Of a stretch of DNA of 64,000 nucleotides, positions 1 through 8,926 are shown one piece after another. Both the position numbers and the translations under genes were made by a program. Origin of the DNA: a bacterium (GTDB taxonomy: Bacteria; Pseudomonadota; Alphaproteobacteria; Rickettsiales; RI-342); the NCBI GenBank assembly GCA_016124905.1, contig WGMV01000020.1, positions 1 through 64,000 of the forward strand, given 5' to 3'. How positions within the stretch are numbered: position 1 is the stretch's first letter; the number at the start of each line of letters is the position of its first letter. The notes under the pieces are model-generated. The model made no database searches. It was given only the letters and a program-made list of their open reading frames with translations, and was not told the origin of the DNA.

Positions 1-330
1 GCCGCCATCGAATCTCCCCGAGCACCCAACTACAATTACACCATCTCCGGCCCGGGCGAGATTGCCCCGGTTAAAATCTACGACGATGGCCGCACCACTT
101 ATTTCCAGTTCGCCTCGCCCGATATGCACCCCACCATCAACATGGTAGACCAGGCAACCGGCAGGGAAACCCCCGCGCAAACCATGATGCAGGGCAACAT
201 GCTGACGGTGCCTTATGTGGGCTCCCGCTTCTCCATCCGCTCCGGCGGCAAGGTAGTGTGCGTCTTTAACGGCGGCGTGGCCCCCATGCAGGGCAGCCCC
301 ATGCAGGGCGGAAGAGGCGGCGCATGGTAA
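1..330 (+). CDS. virB9: VirB9-like type IV secretion outer-membrane-complex protein, C-terminal part (5' end outside window)
   Basis: The frame is open from base 1 to a TAA at 328-330, so only the last 109 residues are present. The start of this fragment contains a GPGEIAPVKIYDDGRTTYF stretch, followed by a C-terminal segment with NMLTVPYVG. This is the hallmark of the VirB9/CagX C-terminal beta-sandwich that joins the outer-membrane core complex with VirB7 and VirB10. The stop overlaps the virB10 start (ATGGTAA), so the two are translationally coupled. The identification rests on this motif and on the virB10-virB11 order that follows. The N-terminal signal peptide cannot be seen. Confidence 0.92.
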   Translation, partial: AAIESPRAPNYNYTISGPGEIAPVKIYDDGRTTYFQFASPDMHPTINMVDQATGRETPAQTMMQGNMLTVPYVGSRFSIRSGGKVVCVFNGGVAPMQGSPMQGGRGGAW

Positions 331-1568
331 TCGACCCCCAGGGCAACAAGAAATTCGATGAGCCCGAATTCCCCGATTTCGGTGGCGACCCACCGGATGC
401 CGAAGAGGAAAAACTGGATTCCGGCATACCTGCCGTTGCCACATCCCCTAAAAAAATCGCCGTGGTCATCGCCGTGCTGCTGGGCCTGATGGGCTATGTG
501 CTCATCAATATCTTCAGCGATGACAAGGACGACCTGAAGAAGACCGACAACAAGCCCATCCGCATCACCAAGCCCGCCGCGGACGAAGCACCGCCGCCTC
601 CCCCGCCGCCACCGCCGCCGCCTCCCCCGCCGCCGGCCCCTGTGCCCGAGGATAAATCCCCTCTGGTGCCGGCCAACAGCAAAGACGACCTGACCATGGA
701 AGGCCCCAACAAAGAGGCCATGATGGCGCGCATGCAGTCGGAATCCGTAATTTACAAAGGCGGCATGGGTAAATTATTCGGCAGCAATTCCAACAAACCC
801 CAGCAGCCCCAGGCCAACAGCCTCGACCAGATCAATGATCCCAACAGCGCCTTCGCCCTGCGCACCATCACCAATTCCGAGGCCGAACGCTCCATCGCCA
901 CCCATATCGGCCCCGTCGGCCAGGTTATCGCCCAGGGCAAAATGATCGACTGCGTGCTGGAAACCGCCATCTCGACCGACCTTCCCGGCAGCCTGCGCGC
1001 CGTTGTCAGCCACGACATCTATGCCGAAGGCGGCACCGATATATTGATTCCCAAGGGCTCTCGCCTCATCGGCACCTACAATACCGGCATCCTGCGCGGT
1101 CAGGACCGCGTCTTCATTGTCTGGACCCGCGTCATCCGCCCCGATGGCGTCGATATCATGATCGGCTCCGAGGGCACGGATGCGCTTGGCCGCGCGGGCG
1201 TGAAAGGCATGGTGGACAATAAATTCCTCGAGATATTCTCCAGCGCCATCCTCACCAGCTCCATCACGCTGGGCGTGGCCGCCGCGGTTCAGGCCATGGA
1301 TATTGGAAATAACAACGGCAGCAGCGGCAACAACACCTCCCGCCGCACCTTCACCGATGGCTCGACGGAAGACACCGCCAGCCCCACCGCCATCGCCAGC
1401 ACCGAGCTGGTCACCACGCTCGGCGGCGCCGCGCGCGATGTCATCAAGCAATATATCGATGTGCGTCCCACCATCACCATCGATCAAGGCACGCGCATCA
1501 AGGTCTTCGTCAACCGCGACCTGCAATTCCCCAACGCCGTCACCCAGCAAGTGCAGTTCGTCCGATGA
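324..1568 (+). CDS. virB10: VirB10-like type IV secretion channel protein (TrbI/VirB10 family)
   Basis: This 414-residue protein has the VirB10 plan. A short acidic cytoplasmic head (residues 1-43) precedes one membrane segment (about 45-64, IAVVIAVLLGLMGYVLINIF). A periplasmic proline-rich linker with 15 consecutive prolines lies near residues 88-102. A C-terminal TrbI beta-barrel domain (about 190-414) includes ILIPKGSRLIGTY and ends in the usual RDLQFP stretch. VirB10 spans both membranes and transmits ATPase energy to the outer-membrane pore. It overlaps virB9 upstream and virB11 downstream (ATGA), indicating one operon. The uninterrupted polyproline run would be expected to need EF-P for efficient translation (inference). 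Confidence 0.96.
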   Translation: MVIDPQGNKKFDEPEFPDFGGDPPDAEEEKLDSGIPAVATSPKKIAVVIAVLLGLMGYVLINIFSDDKDDLKKTDNKPIRITKPAADEAPPPPPPPPPPPPPPPAPVPEDKSPLVPANSKDDLTMEGPNKEAMMARMQSESVIYKGGMGKLFGSNSNKPQQPQANSLDQINDPNSAFALRTITNSEAERSIATHIGPVGQVIAQGKMIDCVLETAISTDLPGSLRAVVSHDIYAEGGTDILIPKGSRLIGTYNTGILRGQDRVFIVWTRVIRPDGVDIMIGSEGTDALGRAGVKGMVDNKFLEIFSSAILTSSITLGVAAAVQAMDIGNNNGSSGNNTSRRTFTDGSTEDTASPTAIASTELVTTLGGAARDVIKQYIDVRPTITIDQGTRIKVFVNRDLQFPNAVTQQVQFVR

Positions 1569-2554
1569 GCGTCAACATCACCGCACTTGAGACGTATCTC
1601 GCGCCGCTTTACGCCTATTTCAACGAAGACGGCGTCAACGAGATCTCCATCAACCACCCGCAGGAGATCTGGATCGAAAAATACGGCGAGATGCGCTGCG
1701 AGCAGGTGCCGGCATTCGATTTCGAGCATCTTCGCGCCCTTGGCCGCCTTGTGGCCCAGTCCACCGAACAGTTTGTGAGCGAGGAAACCCCGCTGCTTTC
1801 GGCCAACCTGCCCTCCGGCTTCCGTATCCAGGTGGTCTTCCCGCCGGTATGCGAACCGGGCACGGTGGCCATGTCCATCCGCAAACAGACCATCCTGAAT
1901 TTCGACCTCGACCAGTACGAGGCCATCGGCGCCTTCCAAAGCACCGCCGTCAAGCAGGAGGCCAACCCGATTGATGCCGAACTGCGCCGCCTGCTGAACA
2001 CGGGCGAGATCAAGAGCTTCATCAAAACGGCCGTCAGGGCCCGCAAGAACGTCATCATCAGCGGCGGTACCTCCACCGGTAAAACCACCTTCATGAACGC
2101 CGCGCTCAAGGAGATACCGGGCGAGGAACGCATCATCACCTGCGAAGATGCGCGCGAGATCATGCTAAGCCACATCCCCAACCGCGTCCACCTCATCGCC
2201 TCCAAGGGCGGCCAGGGCCGCGCCAATGTCAGCATCCAGCACCTGATCGAGGCCTGCCTGCGCCTGCGCCCCGACCGTATCATCGTCGGCGAATTGCGCG
2301 GCGCGGAAGCCTTCAGCTACCTGCGCGCCGTCAACACCGGCCACCCCGGTTCCATCGCCACCCTGCACGCGGATTCTCCCGCGCTGGCCTTCGAACAGCT
2401 CATCCTGATGGTGCTGCAGGCAGGTCTCGGCATCAGCCGCGACCAGATCGAGCAATATGTGCGCAGCATTGTCGACGTGGTGGTACAGCTGAAGCGCGGC
2501 CAGAAAGGCATGCGTTACGTATCGGAAATCCATTTCCAGGAACGCACGAAATAA
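1565..2554 (+). CDS. virB11: VirB11-like secretion ATPase
   Basis: This 329-residue cytoplasmic hexameric ATPase belongs to the PulE/VirB11 family. It has an N-terminal domain (1-130, with NEISINHP and FRIQVVFPP). The RecA-like domain carries Walker A at 167-175 (GGTSTGKTT), an Asp-box (CEDAREI), a Walker B region LRPDRIIVGELRG, and the His-box TGHPGSIATLHAD. All catalytic motifs look intact and the length is typical. The start ATG overlaps the virB10 stop. The protein powers pilus assembly and switches the system to substrate transfer through contact with VirD4, encoded at 6059-8926. Confidence 0.97.
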   Translation: MSVNITALETYLAPLYAYFNEDGVNEISINHPQEIWIEKYGEMRCEQVPAFDFEHLRALGRLVAQSTEQFVSEETPLLSANLPSGFRIQVVFPPVCEPGTVAMSIRKQTILNFDLDQYEAIGAFQSTAVKQEANPIDAELRRLLNTGEIKSFIKTAVRARKNVIISGGTSTGKTTFMNAALKEIPGEERIITCEDAREIMLSHIPNRVHLIASKGGQGRANVSIQHLIEACLRLRPDRIIVGELRGAEAFSYLRAVNTGHPGSIATLHADSPALAFEQLILMVLQAGLGISRDQIEQYVRSIVDVVVQLKRGQKGMRYVSEIHFQERTK

Positions 2555-2555
2555 C

Positions 2556-2585
2556 CCGCTGTTTTCACCGCATTACAGCGGTTTT
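2556..2585 (+). terminator. Likely rho-independent terminator after virB11
   Basis: A 7 bp stem (CCGCTGT at 2556-2562 with ACAGCGG at 2575-2581) and a 12-base loop are followed at once by TTTT. It begins one base after the virB11 stop. The stem is short, so termination may be partial. Confidence 0.5.
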
Positions 2586-2671
2586 CCCGGCATTTTCCGC
2601 ATGGTTCACAAAACTGTCACTTGCCCCCGCCTGCCCATGGGTCTAAAAAATTTCCAGCGAAAGGTATGCTC

Positions 2672-3040
2672 ATGCGCACGCTCACAGCCCTGGCATTGAC
2701 GGTCCTTCTGGTTGCCCCTGTAACGGCACAAGCCAACGGCTATAACAATGCCTACCGCGCCCGTCAGTATGTGAGCAACATGGCCAACAGCGTCCGCCAG
2801 ACGAGCAACAGCCTGTACCGCCCCAATTACAATTACAACAGCCGCATCAACACCACGGCCAACTCCGCCAACAGCTACATGAACCGCCTGCAAAGCGGCA
2901 GCCGTCAGGTGCAAAACCAGCTTTACGGTACGGTCGGCACCACCACCCCAAGCGTGAATTACCAGAACCAGGCCCAGCAATACCAAAGCTGGAAGAACCA
3001 GGTGATTCAAAAGAGCTACGGCTCGCAGCGCAATCAGTAA
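2672..3040 (+). CDS. Small secreted Asn/Gln/Tyr-rich protein, unknown function
   Basis: This 122-residue protein has a clean signal peptide (MRTLTALALTVLLVAPVTAQA, cleavage expected after residue 21). The mature part is low in complexity and rich in Asn, Gln, Ser and Tyr (for example NYNYNSRIN and NQAQQYQ). No Cys or known domain is seen. I chose the ATG at 2672 because GAAAGG at 2659-2664 gives a 7-base spacing. An in-frame ATG at 2666 is too close to that site and one at 2621 lacks it. It follows virB11 on the same strand after a probable terminator, so a link to the secretion apparatus is only positional. It may be periplasmic or surface exposed. Confidence 0.75.
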   Translation: MRTLTALALTVLLVAPVTAQANGYNNAYRARQYVSNMANSVRQTSNSLYRPNYNYNSRINTTANSANSYMNRLQSGSRQVQNQLYGTVGTTTPSVNYQNQAQQYQSWKNQVIQKSYGSQRNQ

Positions 3041-3052
3041 GGATTGCACGCC

Positions 3053-4426
3053 TCAGGACAGGGGCAGCACCATATCCACGATCAAGCCCGGCTGGTTATC
3101 GCTGAATTCCAGCATCCCCCCATGCAGTTCCACCGCCGCCCGCGCCAGGCTGAGGCCCAGGCCGTTGCCCGGGGTGTTACGGCTTGGGTCAAGCCGGAAG
3201 AATTTCTGCGTCAGCTTGGTGTAATAAGCCTCCGGCACGCCCTTGCCCTTATCCGCCACACGCAGAATCACGCGGTCATCCTGCCGCAGCAGCGACACAT
3301 GGATGACGGTCTCCCTCGGCGAATATTTGATGGCATTGTCCAGCAGGTTGGCGAAAGCCTGCGTTAAAAGCGGCTGATCGCCCAGATAATAGACCGGCTT
3401 GTCCGGCACATCGATGCGAATGGTCTGGTCCTTCGTTTCGGCCAGCGCCTCGTAAAGCTCCAGCGCATCCATCATTCCGCTGCGCAGATCGAACAGGGTG
3501 AACATCTCCTTTGCGGCCCCCGTCTCCGCCTGGGAAATGCGTAAAATGGCATTGAACGTATCCACCAGCGCATCCACCTCCTTGATGGCCATGCGCAGGT
3601 GCTTGGTCACGTCGGCAGGCAGGTTCTTGTCGAGCAGACGCTCCAGCCGGTTGCGCAACCGGTTGAGCGGCGTACGAAGATCGTGCGCGACGCTGCGCGA
3701 CATGTCGCGGATGCTGTCGATCAGCTCATGAATACGGTCGAGCATCTGGTTGAAATGGCTGCCCAGCCGGTCGAACTCATCGCCATGCCGCCCGTGTACA
3801 GGCACACGCCGCCGCAGGTCCCCGGCCATGATGCTGGCACAGGTTTGGTTGATGCGCTCCAGCCGCCGGAAAATCCAGAAGGCGAACAGCGCTCCGCCCA
3901 TCACGCCGAACGCCGCGCACACCCAAAGCGATACCACCAGCACGCCTCGGAACGTATGCGCCACGCGGTCCAGCGGCTCCAGGCTCTGCCCCACCAGCAG
4001 CCTGTATCCGCGCGGCAGCTCGGTATGAATGGCAAGGATACGCGGGCTATCTTCAGGCAAATTGGGGTTCAGGTAAAAAACATGAAGCCCCGATGGTTTG
4101 GCATCCATCAGCGGCCATCCGTCGAGGTTTCCCGCCACCACGTTCCAGTTCTTGTCCAGCAGCAGGATATAGGTATCGCGGTCCACGTTGCGGGCCAGCA
4201 GGTGTTGAATGCTCTCGATCGTATCGCGCGTGCCGTCCAGCACAAAGGTCCGCCCCACATCCGCCATGCGGATTTCGATGGAAAGCCGGATCTGTCGTTC
4301 CATTTCCTGCAACGTGGCGGACCGCACGAACCAGAGCAGCCCGGCCGCGCTCATGCCGTAAAACAACACATAGGCGATCATGAACGGAAAGGCGGCCGAC
4401 CGGAAAAGACTGGCGAGCTTTTGCAT
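3053..4426 (-). CDS. Membrane sensor histidine kinase (HAMP/HisKA/HATPase)
   Basis: This 457-residue protein has a transmembrane segment at about 15-33 and a periplasmic sensor region of about 125 residues. A second transmembrane segment lies at about 160-185, then a HAMP linker (RRLERINQTCASIMAGDL). The HisKA box SVAHDLRTPLNRLRN has phospho-acceptor His248. The ATP-binding domain has the N box (NLLDNAIKYSPRE), G1 (VADKGKGVP) and G2 (GNGLGLSLA). It starts 2 bases after the stop of the response regulator gene (4429-5103), so the two form one operon and presumably a cognate pair. The signal is unknown. The pair is placed between virB11 and virD4, on the opposite strand. Confidence 0.93.
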   Translation of the reverse strand: MQKLASLFRSAAFPFMIAYVLFYGMSAAGLLWFVRSATLQEMERQIRLSIEIRMADVGRTFVLDGTRDTIESIQHLLARNVDRDTYILLLDKNWNVVAGNLDGWPLMDAKPSGLHVFYLNPNLPEDSPRILAIHTELPRGYRLLVGQSLEPLDRVAHTFRGVLVVSLWVCAAFGVMGGALFAFWIFRRLERINQTCASIMAGDLRRRVPVHGRHGDEFDRLGSHFNQMLDRIHELIDSIRDMSRSVAHDLRTPLNRLRNRLERLLDKNLPADVTKHLRMAIKEVDALVDTFNAILRISQAETGAAKEMFTLFDLRSGMMDALELYEALAETKDQTIRIDVPDKPVYYLGDQPLLTQAFANLLDNAIKYSPRETVIHVSLLRQDDRVILRVADKGKGVPEAYYTKLTQKFFRLDPSRNTPGNGLGLSLARAAVELHGGMLEFSDNQPGLIVDMVLPLS

Positions 4427-4428
4427 CG

Positions 4429-5103
4429 CTAGACTTTGAGCCTGTAGCCTACGCCGCGCACGGTATGGATCAGGCTTTCGCCGTCATGGCCTTCATCCAG
4501 CTTCTGACGCAGGCGGCTGATATGCACATCGATCACATTGGTCTGGGGGTCAAAATGCACGTCCCACACATTCTCCAGCAGCATGGTGCGCGTCACCACC
4601 TGCCCGGCATGGCGCATCAAAAATTCCAGCAGGCGGAATTCCCGGTTCTGCAGCGGCACATCCTTGCCGCCGCGCGAAACCTTGCGCGTGCGGAAATCCA
4701 TTTCCAAAGGGCCGATTTTCAACACCGTCTCCGTCACCGTGGTGCGGCTGCGGCGCGTCAGCGCATCCATCCGCGCCAGCAGTTCGGAGAATGCGAACGG
4801 CTTCACCAGGTAATCATCCGCCCCGGTGGAAAGTCCCTTCACCCGCTCCTCAACCTGGTGCAATGCGCTCAGCACCAGCACCGGCGTCTGGTTACCGGAT
4901 TCGCGCAGCGTTTTGATGATGGAAAGCCCGTCCAGCTTGGGCACCATCCGGTCGACGATCAGCATGTCATAGGGGTGCTCCAGCGCCATGAACAGTCCAT
5001 GGCTGCCGTCATTGGCCACATCCACCACGTGATTATGCTGGCCCAGCCCCTTGGTAATGAACTGCGCCGTATCGGCATCGTCTTCCACCAGCAATACGCG
5101 CAC
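4429..5103 (-). CDS. OmpR/PhoB-family response regulator
   Basis: The protein has 224 residues from a GTG start at 5103: an N-terminal receiver (VRVLLVEDD, acidic pair D8/D9, phospho-acceptor D51 in LIVDRMVP, conserved K in LVKPF) and a C-terminal winged-helix trans_reg_C domain (NREFRLLEFLMRHAG through HTVRGVGYRLKV). I prefer GTG 5103 because homologues begin at this [10 protein letters not shown] motif and GGAGAG lies 4 bases upstream. The frame stays open to a TTG at 5133. It is the first gene of the operon with the sensor kinase (3053-4426). Target genes are not known; the virB/virD4 genes are candidates only by position. Confidence 0.93.
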   Translation of the reverse strand: MRVLLVEDDADTAQFITKGLGQHNHVVDVANDGSHGLFMALEHPYDMLIVDRMVPKLDGLSIIKTLRESGNQTPVLVLSALHQVEERVKGLSTGADDYLVKPFAFSELLARMDALTRRSRTTVTETVLKIGPLEMDFRTRKVSRGGKDVPLQNREFRLLEFLMRHAGQVVTRTMLLENVWDVHFDPQTNVIDVHISRLRQKLDEGHDGESLIHTVRGVGYRLKV

Positions 5104-5135
5104 GCAACTCTCCAGCCCTAAGAAATTCCCCAAAC

Positions 5136-5163
5136 AAAAAGGGTGCCTAGAATCTAAGCACCC
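5136..5163 (-). terminator. Rho-independent terminator of the small gene at 5205-5438
   Basis: On the minus strand GGGTGCTTAG and CTAGGCACCC form a 10 bp stem (one G-T pair) with a 3-base loop, followed by TTTTTGTTT. It lies between the stop at 5205 and the response regulator start, insulating the two-component operon. Confidence 0.85.
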
Positions 5164-5204
5164 TCTCGTTTTTGGTCAAACCGTCAATTGCTTGAAGGTT
5201 TCAC

Positions 5205-5438
5205 TTACTTAACGACTTTGCCGCCTTTAACGGTCACGGTTGTGCCGTCTTTCAGCGTATGCGTGCCATCCGGGGCAGGCTTTTTGCTGCCATCGGCCTG
5301 GATCACGGAAACGGCCTCGCCGACGATTTCGATTTTGGTGCCGTCTTTCAGTTCGGCCTGCTTGGCATCATTGGCAAAAGCAGCGCCGGCGGACAAAGCG
5401 AAAGCCACGGCGGCCAGAGCGGATACGGTACGTTTCAT
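5205..5438 (-). CDS. Small periplasmic protein, unknown function
   Basis: This 77-residue protein has a typical signal peptide (MKRTVSALAAVAFALSAGAAFA, cut before N23). The mature part of about 55 residues holds two similar lysine/glycine turns, LKDGTKIEIVGE and LKDGTTVTVKGG, which suggest a small beta structure. The ATG is preceded by AGGAGAT with good spacing, and the gene has its own terminator at 5136-5163. It is therefore a real monocistronic gene. I do not recognise a named family. Confidence 0.8.
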   Translation of the reverse strand: MKRTVSALAAVAFALSAGAAFANDAKQAELKDGTKIEIVGEAVSVIQADGSKKPAPDGTHTLKDGTTVTVKGGKVVK

Positions 5439-5571
5439 GATACATCTCCTGTTATGTTAGCCGCGCGCCAAAGCGGGCGGATGTTGCTCAACAACATAGG
5501 CAACTTATGCCATAACGATGCTGTCATGGCTGTGGAAACAGCATTACAAGTTTGTAAGATTGCGAAGCGGC

Positions 5572-5862
5572 TTAACTGATGGACCAGTCGTCCCGGGGGT
5601 CGATTTCTTCTTCCGGAGCGGGGCTGTAGGTCATGCTATTGGGCGCAGCCGGGGTGAGATCGCCGGGCTGGCTGGGGCCGTCCTGAGGAAAAAGCTTGTC
5701 CAGAATGGGAAATTCCTCGCGCAAATCGGCCAGGCGTTGCTCCAGGTCCTTCATCCAGTTGCCGAATTCCTGGCTGAACTGCTCCAGAAAATCCCCGGCA
5801 TGAGTGGCCTCTACCGAACCGGTATCGATCAAACTCTGGTCTGCCTGACGCGTGGTGGCCAT
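5572..5862 (-). CDS. Hypothetical acidic protein
   Basis: The protein has 96 residues from ATG 5862, with AGGGAG 10 bases upstream; a longer frame to 5916 has no better site. It is acidic and probably helical in the middle (FLEQFSQEFGNWMKDLEQRLADLREEF), with a proline-rich, acidic C-terminus (EEEIDPRDDW). No signal peptide or membrane segment is seen. It diverges from virD4, which starts 197 bases away. No function can be assigned. Confidence 0.65.
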   Translation of the reverse strand: MATTRQADQSLIDTGSVEATHAGDFLEQFSQEFGNWMKDLEQRLADLREEFPILDKLFPQDGPSQPGDLTPAAPNSMTYSPAPEEEIDPRDDWSIS

Positions 5863-6058
5863 AAACGGAATGCTCCCTAATGTGAAGAATATAGCCAAAC
5901 TGCGGTTCCGGGACAAATGATGCTTTTGTTACACGGCCCTGGCGGGGCTATTTTCACCCGGCCGAAAACTTTACCAAAACATAAGCAATTCTCCCCTATG
6001 CTACCCTTGCCATAAGCAGGGCTTGCGCCTAGTTTAGGCAAATGGTGAAGGGATTCGC

Positions 6059-8926
6059 ATGAGTGGGCTGAGCGATCGCTCGCAGTTTTATAACCGCCTG
6101 TTTTTAGGCACGGTTTTGGCCGTGATTCTGGCAGGGCCGATGTACATTGCCCTGATTGCCAGCGTAGTGTCGATCTACGGGGCGGAATACATTCTTCATT
6201 TAAGCATGAACCCCGACATCCTGTTGAAATATTACCAGGCACTGTTCCAATATTGGTGGCAATACAAGGAAGCCCTGGGTAACGCTTACGCGATGAAAAT
6301 GATCGGCCCCGAAGGCGGCGCCGTCATTGTCAGCCTCGGCACACTGTTCGGCATGCGCGCGCCGCTGCTGGATTTTCGTCCTTTCAAACCCAAGGAATCC
6401 ATCCACGGGGATGCCCACTGGGCCTCCAAAAAAGAAGTGGAAAAAGCCGGGCTCTTCGCCAAGCAGGGCGTGCTGATGGGGCAATATAAGAAAGGCGATT
6501 ACTACATCGCCGACGGCTTCCAGCACATCCTGCTGTTTGCGCCTACCGGCTCCGGTAAAGGGGTGGGCTTCGCCATCCCCAACCTGCTTTTCTGGGACCA
6601 GAGCGTGGTCGTGCACGACATCAAGCTGGAAAACTACGAACTCTGCAGCGGCTGGCGCGCCAAACAAGGCCAGGATGTCTATGTCTGGAACCCGGCCGAC
6701 CCCAACGGGATCACGCATTGTTATAACCCCATGGACTGGATCAGCCCCAAACCTGGCCAGATGGTCGATGACGTGATGAAGATCGCCAATCTCATTCTGC
6801 CCGAGCAGGAATTCTGGCAGAACGAAGCCCGTGCCATTTTCGTGGGCGTGGTGCTCTACCTGCTCGCCGTGCCGGAAAAACCCTGCTCCTTCGGCGAAGT
6901 CGTCCGCACCATGCGCAGCGACGACGTGAGCTACAACCTCGCCGTGGTGCTGGATACGCTCGGCAAGAAGCTTCACCCCGTGGGCTACATGAACATTGCC
7001 GCCTTTTTGCAGAAGGCCGACAAGGAACGCTCGGGCGTGACCTCCACGCTCAACTCCGGCCTCGAACTCTGGGCCAACCCGCTGATCGATACCGCCACAG
7101 CCACGTCCGATTTCAACATCGGGCTCTGGAAGAAAAAGAAAATCACCGTCTATTGCGGCGTGACGCCGGACAACTTGCAGCGCCTGCAACCGCTGCTGCA
7201 GGTATTCTATCAGCAGGGCACCGACATCCTGACCCGCCACATGCCGAAACCCGATGAACCCTTCGGCGTGCTCTTCCTGATGGACGAGTTCCCAACGCTC
7301 GGGAAAATGCCCCAGTTCGAGGCCGGTATCGCCTATTTCCGCGGTTACCGCATGCGCCTCTTCCTCATCGTGCAGGATACGCAACAGCTTAAAGGGATTT
7401 ACGAGGAACCGGGGATGAACTCCTTCCTCTCCAACGCCACGTATCGTATCACCTTCGCCGCCAACAACGTGGACACCGCCAACCTCATCTCGCAATTGGT
7501 GGGCAACAAGACCGTGCGCCAGGAATCGCACAACATGCCCAAATTCCTGGACCTCAACCCCGCCGCGCGTACCATGCACGTCTCCGAGACGCAGCGCGCC
7601 CTGCTGCTGCCGCAGGAGGTCATTCAGCTTCCGCGTGATGAGCAGATCATCCTCATCGAATCCCAGCCGCCCATTAAATGCAAAAAGATCAAATATTTTG
7701 AGGACCCCTTCTTCACCAAACGCCTGCTGGAAAAAACCTCCGTGCCCGAGCAGGAACCCTACGACCCCCGCAAAAAAGACGAAAAGGCCGGTAAGCCTGA
7801 AGACAAGAAGGACAGCAAAGGTAAGGGCGCAGGCCCCGCGGCTGAGCCGGCCCAGAAAGACACTCCGCCCCCGCCCGCACCCGCTGGTGGTGGCGAGAAG
7901 AAGAACCCGTTCGATCTGCCCCCCCTGCCCGGCCCCGGCAAGCCCGGCGCGGCAGCCGCACCGGCTGGCGGCCCCAAACCCAACCCCTTCGAGGCGCCTC
8001 CCGCCCCGGGCGCTGCCAAACCCGGCGCCCCTGTCACGGCCAAACCCACTGCCAAAACAGACGAAGACTTCACCCTGCCCACGCCCAAACCACAGGCTCC
8101 GACGGGCAATCCGTTCGAACTTCCACCGACCAAACCCGGCAACATTGCCAAAGGCGCGCTGGACGACAAAGGCAAGCCCAAACCTGTCAACCCGTTCGAC
8201 CTGCCTTTGCAGCCCAAGCCAGGCGCCAAAGCGGATGCGCCGCAAACACCGGAAAAATTCGGCCCTCCGCTGCCGCCCGTCAAAGGCGCCAAACCCGGCG
8301 ATGCCTTCAGCCCTGCGGCTCCCGTCATCAAAACGCCGGAAGCAGGCGCTCCCTTTGGCACGCCCACAGCAAGCCCTGCCGCCGGAGGCAATCCTTTCCC
8401 ATCCGCGCCAGCGTCTGTTGCCCCCGTCATACCCACGGCCGAAGCCACGGCACCGGCACCCGTTACAGCCGCCGCAGCACCTCAATCGGCCAATCCTTTT
8501 GCAGCCGCACCCGCACCGGCCGCGCCAGCCATGGCAACGCCCGAAGCCATTGCTCCGGCACCGCCCAGCGCCCCTGCGGCAGGCGCAAATCCCTTCTCCG
8601 CGGCACCGCAACCAGCCAATCCCTTTGCGGCGGCATCCGCCCCGGCTGCGCCCGCCATGCCTGCACCGGCGGAAAATTCTTCAGCCCCCGCGCCTGCTGT
8701 ACCGGCGCCAGGCCCGGCCAATCCCTTTGCCGCCAATCCCTTTGGCAGCATGCCCCCCAAACCTGCGGCCAAATTACCCGAACCGGCCTCCCCCTTTATT
8801 CCTAAAAGCACAAACGGCAATGGCGGGGCCAATGCTCCGGCCAATCCCTTCGCCGCCAATCCGTTTGGCAGCCTTCCCGCACAAGCTTCTGAGAAAAAGA
8901 GTGGCGACGAATCCGCTTCTACTTAG
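6059..8926 (+). CDS. virD4: VirD4-like type IV coupling protein with ~395-residue NPF-repeat proline-rich tail
   Basis: This 955-residue protein is an inner-membrane ATPase that recruits substrates to the type IV channel. The N-terminus has two hydrophobic segments (about 17-45 and 85-105). The TraG/VirD4 ATPase domain has Walker A at 162-168 (PTGSGKG) and Walker B LFLMDEFP with D409/E410. The conserved part ends near residue 560 (KIKYFEDPFFTKR). The remaining ~395 residues are Pro/Ala/Lys-rich, with 12 NPF tripeptides in degenerate repeats such as NPFDLP, NPFEAP and NPFAANPFGS. Ordinary VirD4 proteins are about 550-700 residues; long tails are known in Anaplasmataceae. GAAGGG precedes the ATG with fitting spacing. 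The 3' end overlaps the convergent PAP2 gene by 4 bases. Confidence 0.95.
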   Translation: MSGLSDRSQFYNRLFLGTVLAVILAGPMYIALIASVVSIYGAEYILHLSMNPDILLKYYQALFQYWWQYKEALGNAYAMKMIGPEGGAVIVSLGTLFGMRAPLLDFRPFKPKESIHGDAHWASKKEVEKAGLFAKQGVLMGQYKKGDYYIADGFQHILLFAPTGSGKGVGFAIPNLLFWDQSVVVHDIKLENYELCSGWRAKQGQDVYVWNPADPNGITHCYNPMDWISPKPGQMVDDVMKIANLILPEQEFWQNEARAIFVGVVLYLLAVPEKPCSFGEVVRTMRSDDVSYNLAVVLDTLGKKLHPVGYMNIAAFLQKADKERSGVTSTLNSGLELWANPLIDTATATSDFNIGLWKKKKITVYCGVTPDNLQRLQPLLQVFYQQGTDILTRHMPKPDEPFGVLFLMDEFPTLGKMPQFEAGIAYFRGYRMRLFLIVQDTQQLKGIYEEPGMNSFLSNATYRITFAANNVDTANLISQLVGNKTVRQESHNMPKFLDLNPAARTMHVSETQRALLLPQEVIQLPRDEQIILIESQPPIKCKKIKYFEDPFFTKRLLEKTSVPEQEPYDPRKKDEKAGKPEDKKDSKGKGAGPAAEPAQKDTPPPPAPAGGGEKKNPFDLPPLPGPGKPGAAAAPAGGPKPNPFEAPPAPGAAKPGAPVTAKPTAKTDEDFTLPTPKPQAPTGNPFELPPTKPGNIAKGALDDKGKPKPVNPFDLPLQPKPGAKADAPQTPEKFGPPLPPVKGAKPGDAFSPAAPVIKTPEAGAPFGTPTASPAAGGNPFPSAPASVAPVIPTAEATAPAPVTAAAAPQSANPFAAAPAPAAPAMATPEAIAPAPPSAPAAGANPFSAAPQPANPFAAASAPAAPAMPAPAENSSAPAPAVPAPGPANPFAANPFGSMPPKPAAKLPEPASPFIPKSTNGNGGANAPANPFAANPFGSLPAQASEKKSGDESAST

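Noticed and set aside
6200-8611. An 803-codon open frame on the minus strand inside virD4
   Set aside because: It is antisense to a clear VirD4 and its product is a run of Arg, Gly, Cys and Phe reflecting high GC and codon bias of the true gene. No start site or family motif supports it.
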